Shown here in pieces: positions 1 to 7,100 of a stretch of 16,297 nucleotides of DNA (its first letter is position 1; each line of letters opens with the position of its first letter). The stretch covers positions 1 through 16,297 of the forward strand of contig JAGHVA010000045.1 of NCBI GenBank assembly GCA_018064565.1, read 5' to 3'. Below the pieces are notes generated by a model that was not told where the DNA came from, ran no database searches, and saw nothing but the letters and a program-made list of their open reading frames with translations. This stretch comes from Candidatus Colimorpha onthohippi (GTDB lineage Bacteria; Bacteroidota; Bacteroidia; Bacteroidales; P3). Both the position numbers and the translations under genes were made by a program.

Positions 1-1
1 C

Positions 2-589
2 TATATAAATGCTACTCAAGAGAACATTGCGGCCATGTTCAAAGAAGCCGAGGAAAATGCTCCAACTATAATATTCATAGATGAATTAGACGATTTGCTG
101 AAAGATAGAACTCTTGCTGACGACAAGGGTATGTCTGGTATCAATGAATTTCTCGCTCAGATGGATAGAACGGGCGAGAAAGGCATATTTATCATAGGTG
201 CAACGAACAAGCCAGAAATCCTTGACCCGGCAGTTCTGAGGGCTGGGCGACTTGAAAAAAAGTTTTATCTTGGTGTCCCTGATAAACTTGCTCGTGAAGC
301 CTTATTCAAATTGTATCTTGAAAACCGCCCATACGACTTCGGCATAGACTATGGAAAACTTGCAGAACTGACAAGGAATTATGTTTCTGCAGATATTCAA
401 CTGATAGTTAACGATGCGTCAAGAACCGCATTAAAACTTCATGGCAAGATAACAATGGAGTTGCTATCTAATGCTATTAGCAGAACAAAACAATCACTTT
501 CAGATAGTGAGATTCAAAAGTACGAACGTATCAAATCAATAATGAATGGTGAGAGGATTACTTCCGATCATCGTAAAATAGGCTTTTAG
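2..589 (+). CDS. AAA+ ATPase, C-terminal part (5' end outside window)
   Basis: The frame is open from base 2 with no start codon of its own, so this is the last 195 codons of a longer gene; the Met at base 35 is internal. Visible motifs are Walker B (IIFIDELDDLL, Asp-Glu at about bases 80-85), sensor 1 (IIGATNKPEILDP) and the second region of homology with two arginine-finger candidates (LRAGRLEKKFYLGVPD). A lid helix region follows (YVSADIQLIVNDASRTAL), then the tail typical of Cdc48/SpoVK/FtsH-type AAA modules (LSDSEIQKYERIK). Walker A lies upstream of the window. The family uses ATP to remodel or unfold proteins. The protein ends soon after the lid, so no FtsH-type protease domain follows; what precedes the AAA module cannot be seen, and the substrate is unknown. 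No hairpin terminator is evident after the TAG stop. The AAA call is firm; the subfamily is not. Confidence 0.88.
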   Translation, partial: YINATQENIAAMFKEAEENAPTIIFIDELDDLLKDRTLADDKGMSGINEFLAQMDRTGEKGIFIIGATNKPEILDPAVLRAGRLEKKFYLGVPDKLAREALFKLYLENRPYDFGIDYGKLAELTRNYVSADIQLIVNDASRTALKLHGKITMELLSNAISRTKQSLSDSEIQKYERIKSIMNGERITSDHRKIGF

Positions 590-748
590 TGACGATTTAA
601 CGAAGATTGTCTTTTTAAGGAAAATGAAACTTATTGGTGCATAATGTTTGCTGCACGTGGCTTATGTGCCTTGTCGCAATTTCAATCTATATTTGTTGAC
701 AATGTCTGAGAACTAGTTCCATCAAGAGGATGACATCTTTCGAAGTTT

Positions 749-768
749 TTGTGATACATATATCACAA
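749..768. promoter_or_regulatory. 8-4-8 palindrome, possible Crp/Fnr-type operator or small hairpin
   Basis: TTGTGATA and TATCACAA form a perfect inverted repeat around CATA. The half-sites resemble those of Crp/Fnr-family regulators (TGTGA / TCACA). However, the gap between TGTGA and TCACA is 8 bases, not the 6 of the Escherichia coli CRP consensus. It lies about 185 bases upstream of the perR promoter, far for a simple operator. No U-tract follows, so it is not a terminator. The symmetry is seen directly; the function is a guess. Confidence 0.35.
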
Positions 769-951
769 CTAATTTCCGCCTATATAAGAACCCTTTTTGC
801 GAATCTCATTGATGTAGGATACCGCAAAATCGCTTGCTATATGCTCAAGCAGACAGTCTCACTACACTACTATTGACTTTGCATGTTAATTTTTGGGGGG
901 AGAATGTTACCCCTTTTGAAGTAATTAACCTAACACCACACAAAAAAAATA

Positions 952-983
952 TTGCGCTGGTTATAATATATTTCGTATCTTTG
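952..983 (+). promoter_or_regulatory. Bacteroidota-type promoter of perR-ftn-rbr
   Basis: A TTG at 952-954 (-33 element) is followed after 21 bases by TATCTTTG at 976-983, an exact match to the TAnnTTTG -7 element used by the Bacteroidota primary sigma factor. Transcription would start near 990, leaving a leader of about 30 bases before the ATG at 1022. The 7-1-7 palindrome at 997-1011 falls inside that leader. Confidence 0.7.
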
Positions 984-996
984 CAAAATCAAATAT

Positions 997-1011
997 ATGT
1001 AATTATTACAT
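997..1011. promoter_or_regulatory. PerR/Fur-box-like operator (7-1-7 palindrome)
   Basis: ATGTAAT-T-ATTACAT is a perfect 7-1-7 inverted repeat centred on base 1004. Its geometry is that of PerR and Fur boxes (PerR consensus TTATAAT-N-ATTATAA), and five of the seven half-site positions agree with the PerR consensus. It lies between the predicted transcription start and the start codon of the PerR-like gene, over the ribosome-binding region. A bound repressor would block the whole operon, giving autoregulation that peroxide relieves. No comparable box precedes ftn or rbr, which fits one operator for the unit. The assignment is inferred from symmetry and neighbour. Confidence 0.65.
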
Positions 1012-1021
1012 TTTTGTAACA

Positions 1022-1444
1022 ATGCAAGATGCGCACGAATATTTGATAGCCCACAATATTCACCCATCGCAGCAACGAGTGGCTGTGATGCGTTATCTGT
1101 TGGACCATCATATACATCCGACAGCCGATGACATCTACACCGCTCTGGCACCTCAAATGCCAACGCTGTCCAAGACAACAATATACAATACGCTGAAAGT
1201 ATTTGCGGACGCTGGGGCTATTCAGGTAATCACGATTGATGAGGAGGCAACAAGATACGATGCAACATTGTTGCCCCATGCACATTTCAAATGCCAGAAA
1301 TGCGGTTTGGTGTATGATATTGATTTCCCAGCCAATATCGACCCTACAGCCAGACAGCCTGAGATTCCGAAAGACTTTGAATTGACATCAGTACAGATAT
1401 ACTACCAAGGAATCTGCGCCAAATGTAAGAGAAACCAAAATTAA
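1022..1444 (+). CDS. perR: PerR-like peroxide-sensing Fur-family repressor
   Basis: A 140-residue Fur-family metalloregulator, normal length for the family. The N-terminal half is a winged helix with recognition helix SKTTIYNTLKVFADAGAI (about 50-67); the C-terminal half is the metal-binding and dimerisation domain. The regulatory-metal ligands known from Bacillus subtilis PerR (His37, Asp85, His91, His93, Asp104) all have counterparts at identical spacing: His32, Asp80, His86, His88 and Asp99. The aspartate at the last position is the residue that separates PerR from Fur, which has Glu. Four cysteines in two CxxC pairs (91/94 and 132/135) form the structural zinc site. In the family, Fe-dependent oxidation of the histidines by H2O2 releases the DNA. 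The gene heads an operon with ferritin (29-base gap) and rubrerythrin. The ATG at 1022 follows the promoter directly, without a clear Shine-Dalgarno. A plain Fur or Zur is the alternative, but the ligand set favours PerR. Confidence 0.92.
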   Translation: MQDAHEYLIAHNIHPSQQRVAVMRYLLDHHIHPTADDIYTALAPQMPTLSKTTIYNTLKVFADAGAIQVITIDEEATRYDATLLPHAHFKCQKCGLVYDIDFPANIDPTARQPEIPKDFELTSVQIYYQGICAKCKRNQN

Positions 1445-1473
1445 CCCTATATTAACCTAAAAAAACTATAGAT

Positions 1474-1989
1474 ATGCTTAACCAGAAAGTAACCGATTTG
1501 CTCAATCAGCAAATCAACAAAGAGTTTTATTCTGCTTATCTCTATCTTGACATGAGCAATTACTTTCAGGATCGCGGGCTGGATGGATTTGCCAATTGGT
1601 ACAAGATCCAAGCACAAGAGGAGCGCGACCACGCCATGCTATTTTACCAATACATGCAAAACAACGATTGCAAGGTTACGCTTGATGCAATTGCGAAACC
1701 TGACAAAGTATTCAAGGTCGATATGGACGTTTTACAGGCAGGCTTGGCTCATGAGGAGTATGTTACCGAATCTATCCACAACATATATGCAGCTGCCTAC
1801 GAGGTAAAAGACTTTCGCACCATGCAGTTTTTGGATTGGTTTGTCAAGGAGCAAGGAGAGGAAGAGACCAATGCACGCGACCTCATCACCAAGATGGAAC
1901 TCTTTGGCAACGATCCCAAAAGTCTATACATGCTAAACCAAGAGCTCAGTACACGCGTTTATACTGCGCCCTCACTCGTTTTGGACTAA
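1474..1989 (+). CDS. ftn: Bacterial non-haem ferritin
   Basis: A 171-residue four-helix-bundle ferritin of the FtnA type, which oxidises Fe(II) at a diiron centre and stores Fe(III) in a 24-subunit shell in the cytoplasm. The ferroxidase ligands stand at the same numbers as in Escherichia coli FtnA: Glu17, Glu50, His53, Glu94, Gln127 and Glu130, with Tyr24 also kept. A gap-free match over 130 residues makes both family and start secure. Gln127 and Glu130 are site-C type ligands, which sets it apart from bacterioferritin; the haem-binding Met of Bfr is not expected here. It starts 29 bases after perR, behind an A-rich leader, and is followed 49 bases later by rubrerythrin. With no promoter or terminator in either gap, it is probably co-transcribed with both. 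Its likely role in the operon is to lower free iron under peroxide stress. Confidence 0.96.
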   Translation: MLNQKVTDLLNQQINKEFYSAYLYLDMSNYFQDRGLDGFANWYKIQAQEERDHAMLFYQYMQNNDCKVTLDAIAKPDKVFKVDMDVLQAGLAHEEYVTESIHNIYAAAYEVKDFRTMQFLDWFVKEQGEEETNARDLITKMELFGNDPKSLYMLNQELSTRVYTAPSLVLD

Positions 1990-2038
1990 TTCATTCAAGA
2001 AACAATAACACCTATTAACCACATTAAAAAATACTACT

Positions 2039-2578
2039 ATGGCAAAATTTATCTGTCCCGTATGCGGCTACACCTGTGAAGCCGACACCATGCCCGAAAA
2101 ATGCCCAATATGCGGCAAACCTATGCAAGAGGTAAAAGAAGATAGTCTCAGTTGGGCAGCTGAACACGTAGTAGGTGTAGCAAAAGGAGCTCGCCAAGAC
2201 ATCATGGATGATCTTCGTGCAAATTTTAACGGCGAATGCTGTGAAGTGGGTATGTATCTTGCTATGGCACGCGTTGCACACCGCGAAGGTTACCCAGAAA
2301 TTGGCTTGTATTGGGAGAAGGCTGCTTACGAGGAGGCTGAACACGCTGCCAAGTTTGCAGAGTTGCTCGGCGAGGTACTGACCGACAGCACAGCCAAAAA
2401 CCTGAAGATGCGTATCGACGCAGAGAATGGTGCAACTATGGGCAAAAACGACCTTGCCAAACGTGCCAAAGAGTTAGGTCTTGACGCAATTCATGACACC
2501 GTACACGAGATGGCTCGCGATGAGGCTCGCCACGGTCGCGCATTTGAAGGACTGTACAAACGTTATTTTGAGAAATAA
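2039..2578 (+). CDS. rbr: Reverse rubrerythrin (rubredoxin domain first)
   Basis: A 179-residue two-domain rubrerythrin. Residues 1-30 are a short rubredoxin-like iron site with Cys6-x2-Cys9 and Cys22-x2-Cys25. The rest is a ferritin-like diiron bundle with likely ligands Glu66 (NGECCE), Glu99 and His102 (EEAEH), Glu129 (DAENGA), and Glu162 and His165 (DEARH). Classical rubrerythrin carries the rubredoxin domain at the C-terminus; here the order is inverted, as in the reverse rubrerythrins of anaerobes such as Clostridium. Family members act as NAD(P)H-linked peroxidases in the cytoplasm, the rubredoxin site passing electrons to the diiron site, which reduces H2O2 to water. It is the last gene of the perR-ftn unit, ahead of a strong terminator, and so is likely induced by peroxide. 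The start at 2039 is supported by the CPVCG motif beginning only six residues in. The electron donor is not encoded here. Confidence 0.95.
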   Translation: MAKFICPVCGYTCEADTMPEKCPICGKPMQEVKEDSLSWAAEHVVGVAKGARQDIMDDLRANFNGECCEVGMYLAMARVAHREGYPEIGLYWEKAAYEEAEHAAKFAELLGEVLTDSTAKNLKMRIDAENGATMGKNDLAKRAKELGLDAIHDTVHEMARDEARHGRAFEGLYKRYFEK

Positions 2579-2655
2579 TTTTTCACTTTCAAGATTTTCA
2601 ATAAGCCGAAAGCTGACAAGCAATCTTGTATGCCGAGGCGAGAAAACAAATCACT

Positions 2656-2698
2656 ATACCGCACCAGACGACCATCCGACTGGTGCGGTATTTTTTTT
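2656..2698 (+). terminator. Rho-independent terminator of perR-ftn-rbr
   Basis: A perfect 12-bp stem pairs ATACCGCACCAG (2656-2667) with CTGGTGCGGTAT (2680-2691) around a 12-base loop. Eight T residues (2691-2698) follow. It lies 77 bases after the rbr stop and closes the operon. Confidence 0.92.
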
Positions 2699-2813
2699 GA
2701 CCACGTGTTAGCGAACACTGCTACAAACGCATGCCCAAAAGTGGCAAAAGCAAAGAGGCGTCAAATGCACCAAATAGGTCAACGATGCAATATAACTCAC
2801 TCACAATAAAAAA

Positions 2814-2845
2814 TTTGTAGAATACAAAAATTATACATACTTTTG
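2814..2845 (+). promoter_or_regulatory. Bacteroidota-type promoter of lpxK
   Basis: TTTG at 2814-2817 and TACTTTTG at 2838-2845, separated by 20 bases, match the Bacteroidota -33 and -7 (TAnnTTTG) elements. The predicted start near 2852 leaves a leader of about 50 bases before the lpxK ATG. With the terminator at 2656-2698, this makes lpxK a separate transcription unit. The rest of the 2579-2903 gap (2579-2655 and 2699-2813) shows nothing else I can name. Confidence 0.72.
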
Positions 2846-2903
2846 CAAATTATTATTAACTGTTGTAGCAAGAACCTATCTCTCAATAGAAAAACAAGCT
2901 CTT

Positions 2904-4013
2904 ATGTCATTACGAACCACAGCCGCTTGGTGCTTGTCACCCATTACAGCATGGTATGGTGTATTTACCGATATTAGAAACCTATTGTTTGCGCTAAACA
3001 TCAAGCGCGAGACTAAGGTAAGCACTTGCACCGTGGCCGTGGGCAACCTGTCATGCGGTGGTACTGGCAAGACCCCTCACGCAGAGTATTTACTTGACCT
3101 TATCAGCCAACAATATACGACGGCTTTGCTCAGCCGAGGATACAAGCGAAAAAGCAAAGGGTTCCAACTTGACGATGGGACACACAATGCGATGCTATTA
3201 GGCGATGAGCCCGCGATGATTGCACAACATCACCAGAATGTCATTGTTGCAGTATGCAAGAAACGCCGCATAGGGATTCAACACCTACTCAAACAAGAAA
3301 ACAAACCTCAGGTAGTAGTGCTTGACGATGCTTACCAACACCGCAATGTAAAACCAGACGTAAACATCTTGCTCACAGATTACAACAATCTCTTCTACAA
3401 AGACCATGTATTGCCTTTTGGGAACTTGCGCGAACGCCGCTGCAATTACAAACGTGCAAACATCATCATTATCACAAAAGCTCCGCAGAAATTAGACCCC
3501 ATCGAATTGCACAGTATCACCGATGCTATCAAGCCTAAGTCGTACCAACACATCTACTTCTCCTCAATCGTATATCAACCCTTGGAGCCATTGACGAGCG
3601 CAGCTAAACAAATAGTCAAAGACAATGAGAACAAAGGCGACATGTTAGGGCTAACGCATATACTGGTCGTAACTGGTGTTGCCAACCCCGACCCAATGAT
3701 TAGCCATATCAAGAGGCAATCAATATCCGTATGCCAGATGAAATATGCAGACCATTACAACTTTCGCATGCGTGATATTGAAAATATCCGCCAACGCTAC
3801 GAACAGATCAATAGTGACCAAAAGGCTATCCTCATAACACAAAAAGATGCAATGCGCCTACAGGCTCCTGAAATGCAGGATGCCATCGATGGTCTGCCAA
3901 TTTTTGTGCTTCCTATCAAGGTGGCCATTCATCCGTCTGACTACACCTTTGATGATGACATCATGAGACGCGTAACCGAAAGCGTTCGTTACCACACACT
4001 TTATCAGAGATAA
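2904..4013 (+). CDS. lpxK: Tetraacyldisaccharide 4'-kinase (lipid A biosynthesis)
   Basis: LpxK phosphorylates the 4' position of the lipid A disaccharide precursor at the inner face of the cytoplasmic membrane, giving lipid IVA in the Raetz pathway. The 369-residue product has all the expected marks: an N-terminal hydrophobic segment (about 8-31) that would dip into the membrane, and the P-loop GNLSCGGTGKTP (47-58). LLSRGYKRK (75-83), GDEPAMIAQ (100-108), the catalytic and nucleotide-binding DDAYQHR (141-147), LPFGNLRE (170-177), GVANPDP (258-264) and QKDAMRL near the C-terminus follow in order. The sequence DDAYQHR in place of the proteobacterial DDGFQHR is common in Bacteroidota. Length is normal for the family. 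The start is the only ATG that gives the usual distance of about 45 residues to the P-loop. It has its own promoter and terminator, and no other lipid A gene is near. Confidence 0.96.
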   Translation: MSLRTTAAWCLSPITAWYGVFTDIRNLLFALNIKRETKVSTCTVAVGNLSCGGTGKTPHAEYLLDLISQQYTTALLSRGYKRKSKGFQLDDGTHNAMLLGDEPAMIAQHHQNVIVAVCKKRRIGIQHLLKQENKPQVVVLDDAYQHRNVKPDVNILLTDYNNLFYKDHVLPFGNLRERRCNYKRANIIIITKAPQKLDPIELHSITDAIKPKSYQHIYFSSIVYQPLEPLTSAAKQIVKDNENKGDMLGLTHILVVTGVANPDPMISHIKRQSISVCQMKYADHYNFRMRDIENIRQRYEQINSDQKAILITQKDAMRLQAPEMQDAIDGLPIFVLPIKVAIHPSDYTFDDDIMRRVTESVRYHTLYQR

Positions 4014-4036
4014 CAACCCGAGCCAATAGACAAACC

Positions 4037-4071
4037 AACGGCAGCCTTTGGAATGCAAGGCTGCCGTTTTT
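4037..4071 (+). terminator. Rho-independent terminator of lpxK
   Basis: A perfect 12-bp stem pairs AACGGCAGCCTT (4037-4048) with AAGGCTGCCGTT (4057-4068) around an 8-base loop. A run of five T residues (4067-4071) follows. It begins 24 bases after the lpxK stop. On the other strand the stem is followed only by a broken T-rich stretch, so it mainly serves lpxK but could help the convergent giant gene. Confidence 0.88.
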
Positions 4072-4085
4072 GTTGTGCCATAACA

Positions 4086-4124
4086 ACAAGTGCCCGCGCT
4101 GTACAATCAGTGCGGGCACCTTGT
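4086..4124 (-). terminator. Probable terminator hairpin of the giant surface-protein gene
   Basis: ACAAGTGCCCGC (4086-4097) pairs with GCGGGCACCTTGT (4112-4124) with one bulged base, around a 14-base loop. It lies 15 bases past the stop of the minus-strand gene. On the minus strand the stem runs into TTGTTGTTATGG, a poor U-tract, so termination may be partial or shared with the neighbouring hairpin at 4037-4071. Confidence 0.6.
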
Positions 4125-4139
4125 ATCGCATTATAGAAT

Positions 4140-7100
4140 TTAACGTTTTACCACTTTTCGGATTACAACACCCTCAGGAAGTGTGATTCTAAGTGTATAG
4201 GTTCCGGTGGCACATCTGGTAAGATCAATACTATTCTGACCCTCATAGGTTGCCATTGTACGACCATACAAATCCAACACCTCTACTTTATCCACCTGAG
4301 CAGCATCGATATTGACCATGCCATACGATGGGTTAGGATATACATTAACATTGATATCGTTTATATCCTCAATACCCGTTACCATCGTCAAGTGGAGGAT
4401 GATGGTGCTGTCGCAGCCAGCAGCATTGCGTATCACTTTGGTATAAACGCCCGTCTGATCATACTGCTGACCATTCCAAGTGTATGCCGATGGCGTTGAA
4501 ACATGGATTTCATCGGAAGTGCTATAGTTGACCTGAAGGTCGAGGTGAACCGTGTTTGCGCAAGCAAATTCTGAAGCCATTGTTCCAATAACTGTGTCGA
4601 TGCTCTCCTCGAAACGATATGTAACACCCTCATGAACCAAGGTATAAGCATCGCATGCAGTAATAGGCATCTCATCCTCATGAGTAACGCCCAATGTCAA
4701 ATGGATTCTTGCCGTGCTGTCGCAGCCATGAATATCTTGCAATACAACCGAATCCTCAACCGAAGATGTGTAAGTATTACCATTCCACACAAACTGATCA
4801 CATGCAAACACCGTGGTATCCGACACCTGAAGTTCAGGCTGACTGATGCTGAACTCTATACGAACACAACTACCTAACGAATCAGCCACCATCAAACAAT
4901 AGTCTCCCGCTACCAAATTAGCAATACCCTCTGCCGTAAAAACTGGCACATTCGTCAAATCATTAGCCAATACACCATCTGTCACCACCGTAAACTGACG
5001 ATGGTCAGAACAAAGATACACCAAATTCTTAACAATAGTTATATTTTCTGATTGCGTAATCGGATCGAATATCGGCATAGAGACGGTTTGTATCTCGAAT
5101 AACGACATATCAACAGAACCAACAGCGCCATCAACCGTAAAGTTATAACTACCATCTGCGAGACCATAGCAGCTAACATCGCTCTTACCAGTTTCATAAA
5201 CCGCTAAGCGCTGAAGTACATTCAAGGTGCCCTCTACGAGTGCAACCTCATAATTGGACTCTTTGCCCTCAGCAAATACCAACTCAATGCTGTTGACTAC
5301 CTGACCTGGATTGGTGATAGCACCTGTTGCCGACACCGAAAGGACATCACCTTCCACAAAGCCATCGCCCGTAATAATGACATCTGGACGTGTCAACTCG
5401 TTACCGTCAAAGAATACCGTATCAGAAACAGAGGTTACCATAACACTACGCTTGTTGACAACCAACGACCCATTGCTAATCACATTGAAACGGACATTAG
5501 CAAAATTGTCGTTGATATTAGAGAAGTCGGAAGCCGTAAACCGCGAAGTATAAGTACCCGCATTAACCGAAGACAATACCGTATGAGCATTGCCAACAAC
5601 ACTCAAGGTCGCATCGTAAAAATCGGCATTTGAGACAGCAGTGTAAGCGTTAATCGTGTGTCGAGTTCCATCATAAAGGACTGTATCGTTCTCCCCAATA
5701 ATATTGACTACAATTTGAGGCTCATAACGGTTGATGGTCAACAAGCCATCTACCACCTCAAAATTCACATTCGAGAAATTAGCGTTGGTATTAACAAAGT
5801 CGGCAGCCGAAAGCCTCATAGGATATACACCAGCATTCACTTTAGCGACTTCTGCAATACCATTGAACTCAACATTTGAGTTGATATTGTAAATCGGGCT
5901 ATTTGTCCGCATAGTATAACCTGACACAGACTTCTGGCTTGCATCATATACAAACACATTTTTGCTACCCGTTACATATACCGTAACCGATGTATTCGGT
6001 GTAATCACAAGCGAACCATCTTCCACCACAAACGAAACATTGAAATTCGGATTGGTATTGTTAAACTGAGCAGCTTGGAGACCCATATTATAGGTATTGG
6101 CATCTTGACCAAACGCTATAGCGTTAGACGAGCAAGTAACATCCGAGACATTATATACAGCGTCACTGGTTTCCAAAGTATAACCCATCACAATATGACT
6201 TTGACCATCATACATCACTTCTTCGGTATTACCCTTGACAAGAACAGTTACGTCACGCTGTGAAACTGTGAGCATACCTGGAACATACGAAATGTCATAA
6301 TTGGCTGTAACAATCTCAGAGCCTCTCATAATAACAGCATCCGAGAGATAGTTGATTGACGAGCCGACTGTGGTTTGAGTTCCCAGAACATTGATACTCG
6401 AAATCCTATCGTTACCTACCACGGCATTCACCTCGTAACCATTGTCAGTAAGCGGTGAGCCATCATATACCTTTTCGGCACTATTGGCCGTAATAGCCAA
6501 AGTAGCACGGCTAATTGCCAACTGACCATCAACCACGTTAAAGACAACCTGATCAAAGTTTGCATCAGCGTATGAGAAATCAGATGACTTGAGTCCCATC
6601 GAGTACGTTCCTGCGTTGATTTTGGAGATAGTACTATCACCAGCAAAAACGACCTTTGACGCATCGAAGAATGGATTGTTGGATGTCAATTCGTAACCAT
6701 GTACCTCGTGTGTCTGAGCATCATATCCAACCGATGCCGAGCGACCGCGCACATTTATCACCATGCCTTTGTATGGCAATATAGTCAACATCGCATCCGA
6801 GATATCAAATTGGACATTACCGAAATTCTCATTCTTGTTATTAAACCAGCTTGCGTCAATACCCAAACTATACGAACCTGCATCAGTACGTTTAATCGAA
6901 TCGTTCCTAACAATCTGAAGTGAGGTGTCTATCCGGTACAACTCAGCAGACGGATTCTGGATAGTAAAGCCAGAGAGTATGTGAGCCTCACCGTCATACA
7001 CCACCGTATCGCGATTGCCTGCGACCTTAATAACCACTGGTGCCATGTTAGGTTTGACCGTCAAGGTTCCTGGTAAAACCGTTACACTATAATTGTTTGT

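Larger units (their letters stand above)
590..1021. other. 432-base non-coding region upstream of perR
   Basis: This region separates the AAA gene from the peroxide operon and has no convincing gene. A 61-codon frame at 834-1019 has no recognisable protein features and runs through the promoter. The stretch holds a perfect 8-4-8 palindrome at 749-768, a Bacteroidota-type promoter at 952-983 and an operator-like palindrome at 997-1011, each listed separately. Bases 590-748 and 769-951 contain only short or weak inverted repeats (for example 795-801 with 823-829), and I assign them nothing. Confidence 0.6.

Noticed and set aside
35..589. Base 35 ATG as the start of the AAA gene
   Set aside because: The frame is open upstream to the window edge and the residues before it continue the AAA fold; Walker A must lie further upstream.
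688..695. TATATTTG, a match to the TAnnTTTG promoter element
   Set aside because: No TTTG or TTG element lies at the required 19-21 base spacing; the nearest TTG (671-673) is only 14 bases upstream.
795..829. TTTTGCG/CGCAAAA inverted repeat
   Set aside because: Only 7 bp with a 21-base loop and no U-tract; expected by chance in AT-rich DNA.
895..913. G6 run and CCCC as a small hairpin
   Set aside because: Only a 4-bp stem can form, with no terminator tail and no other support.
834..1019. 61-codon plus-strand frame in the region upstream of perR
   Set aside because: It has no recognisable protein features or start signal and runs through the promoter and operator of the next gene.
1022..1444. 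Annotation as ferric uptake regulator Fur or as Zur
   Set aside because: The position that is Glu in Fur is Asp99 here, all five PerR ligands match in spacing, and the neighbours are peroxide and iron-storage genes.
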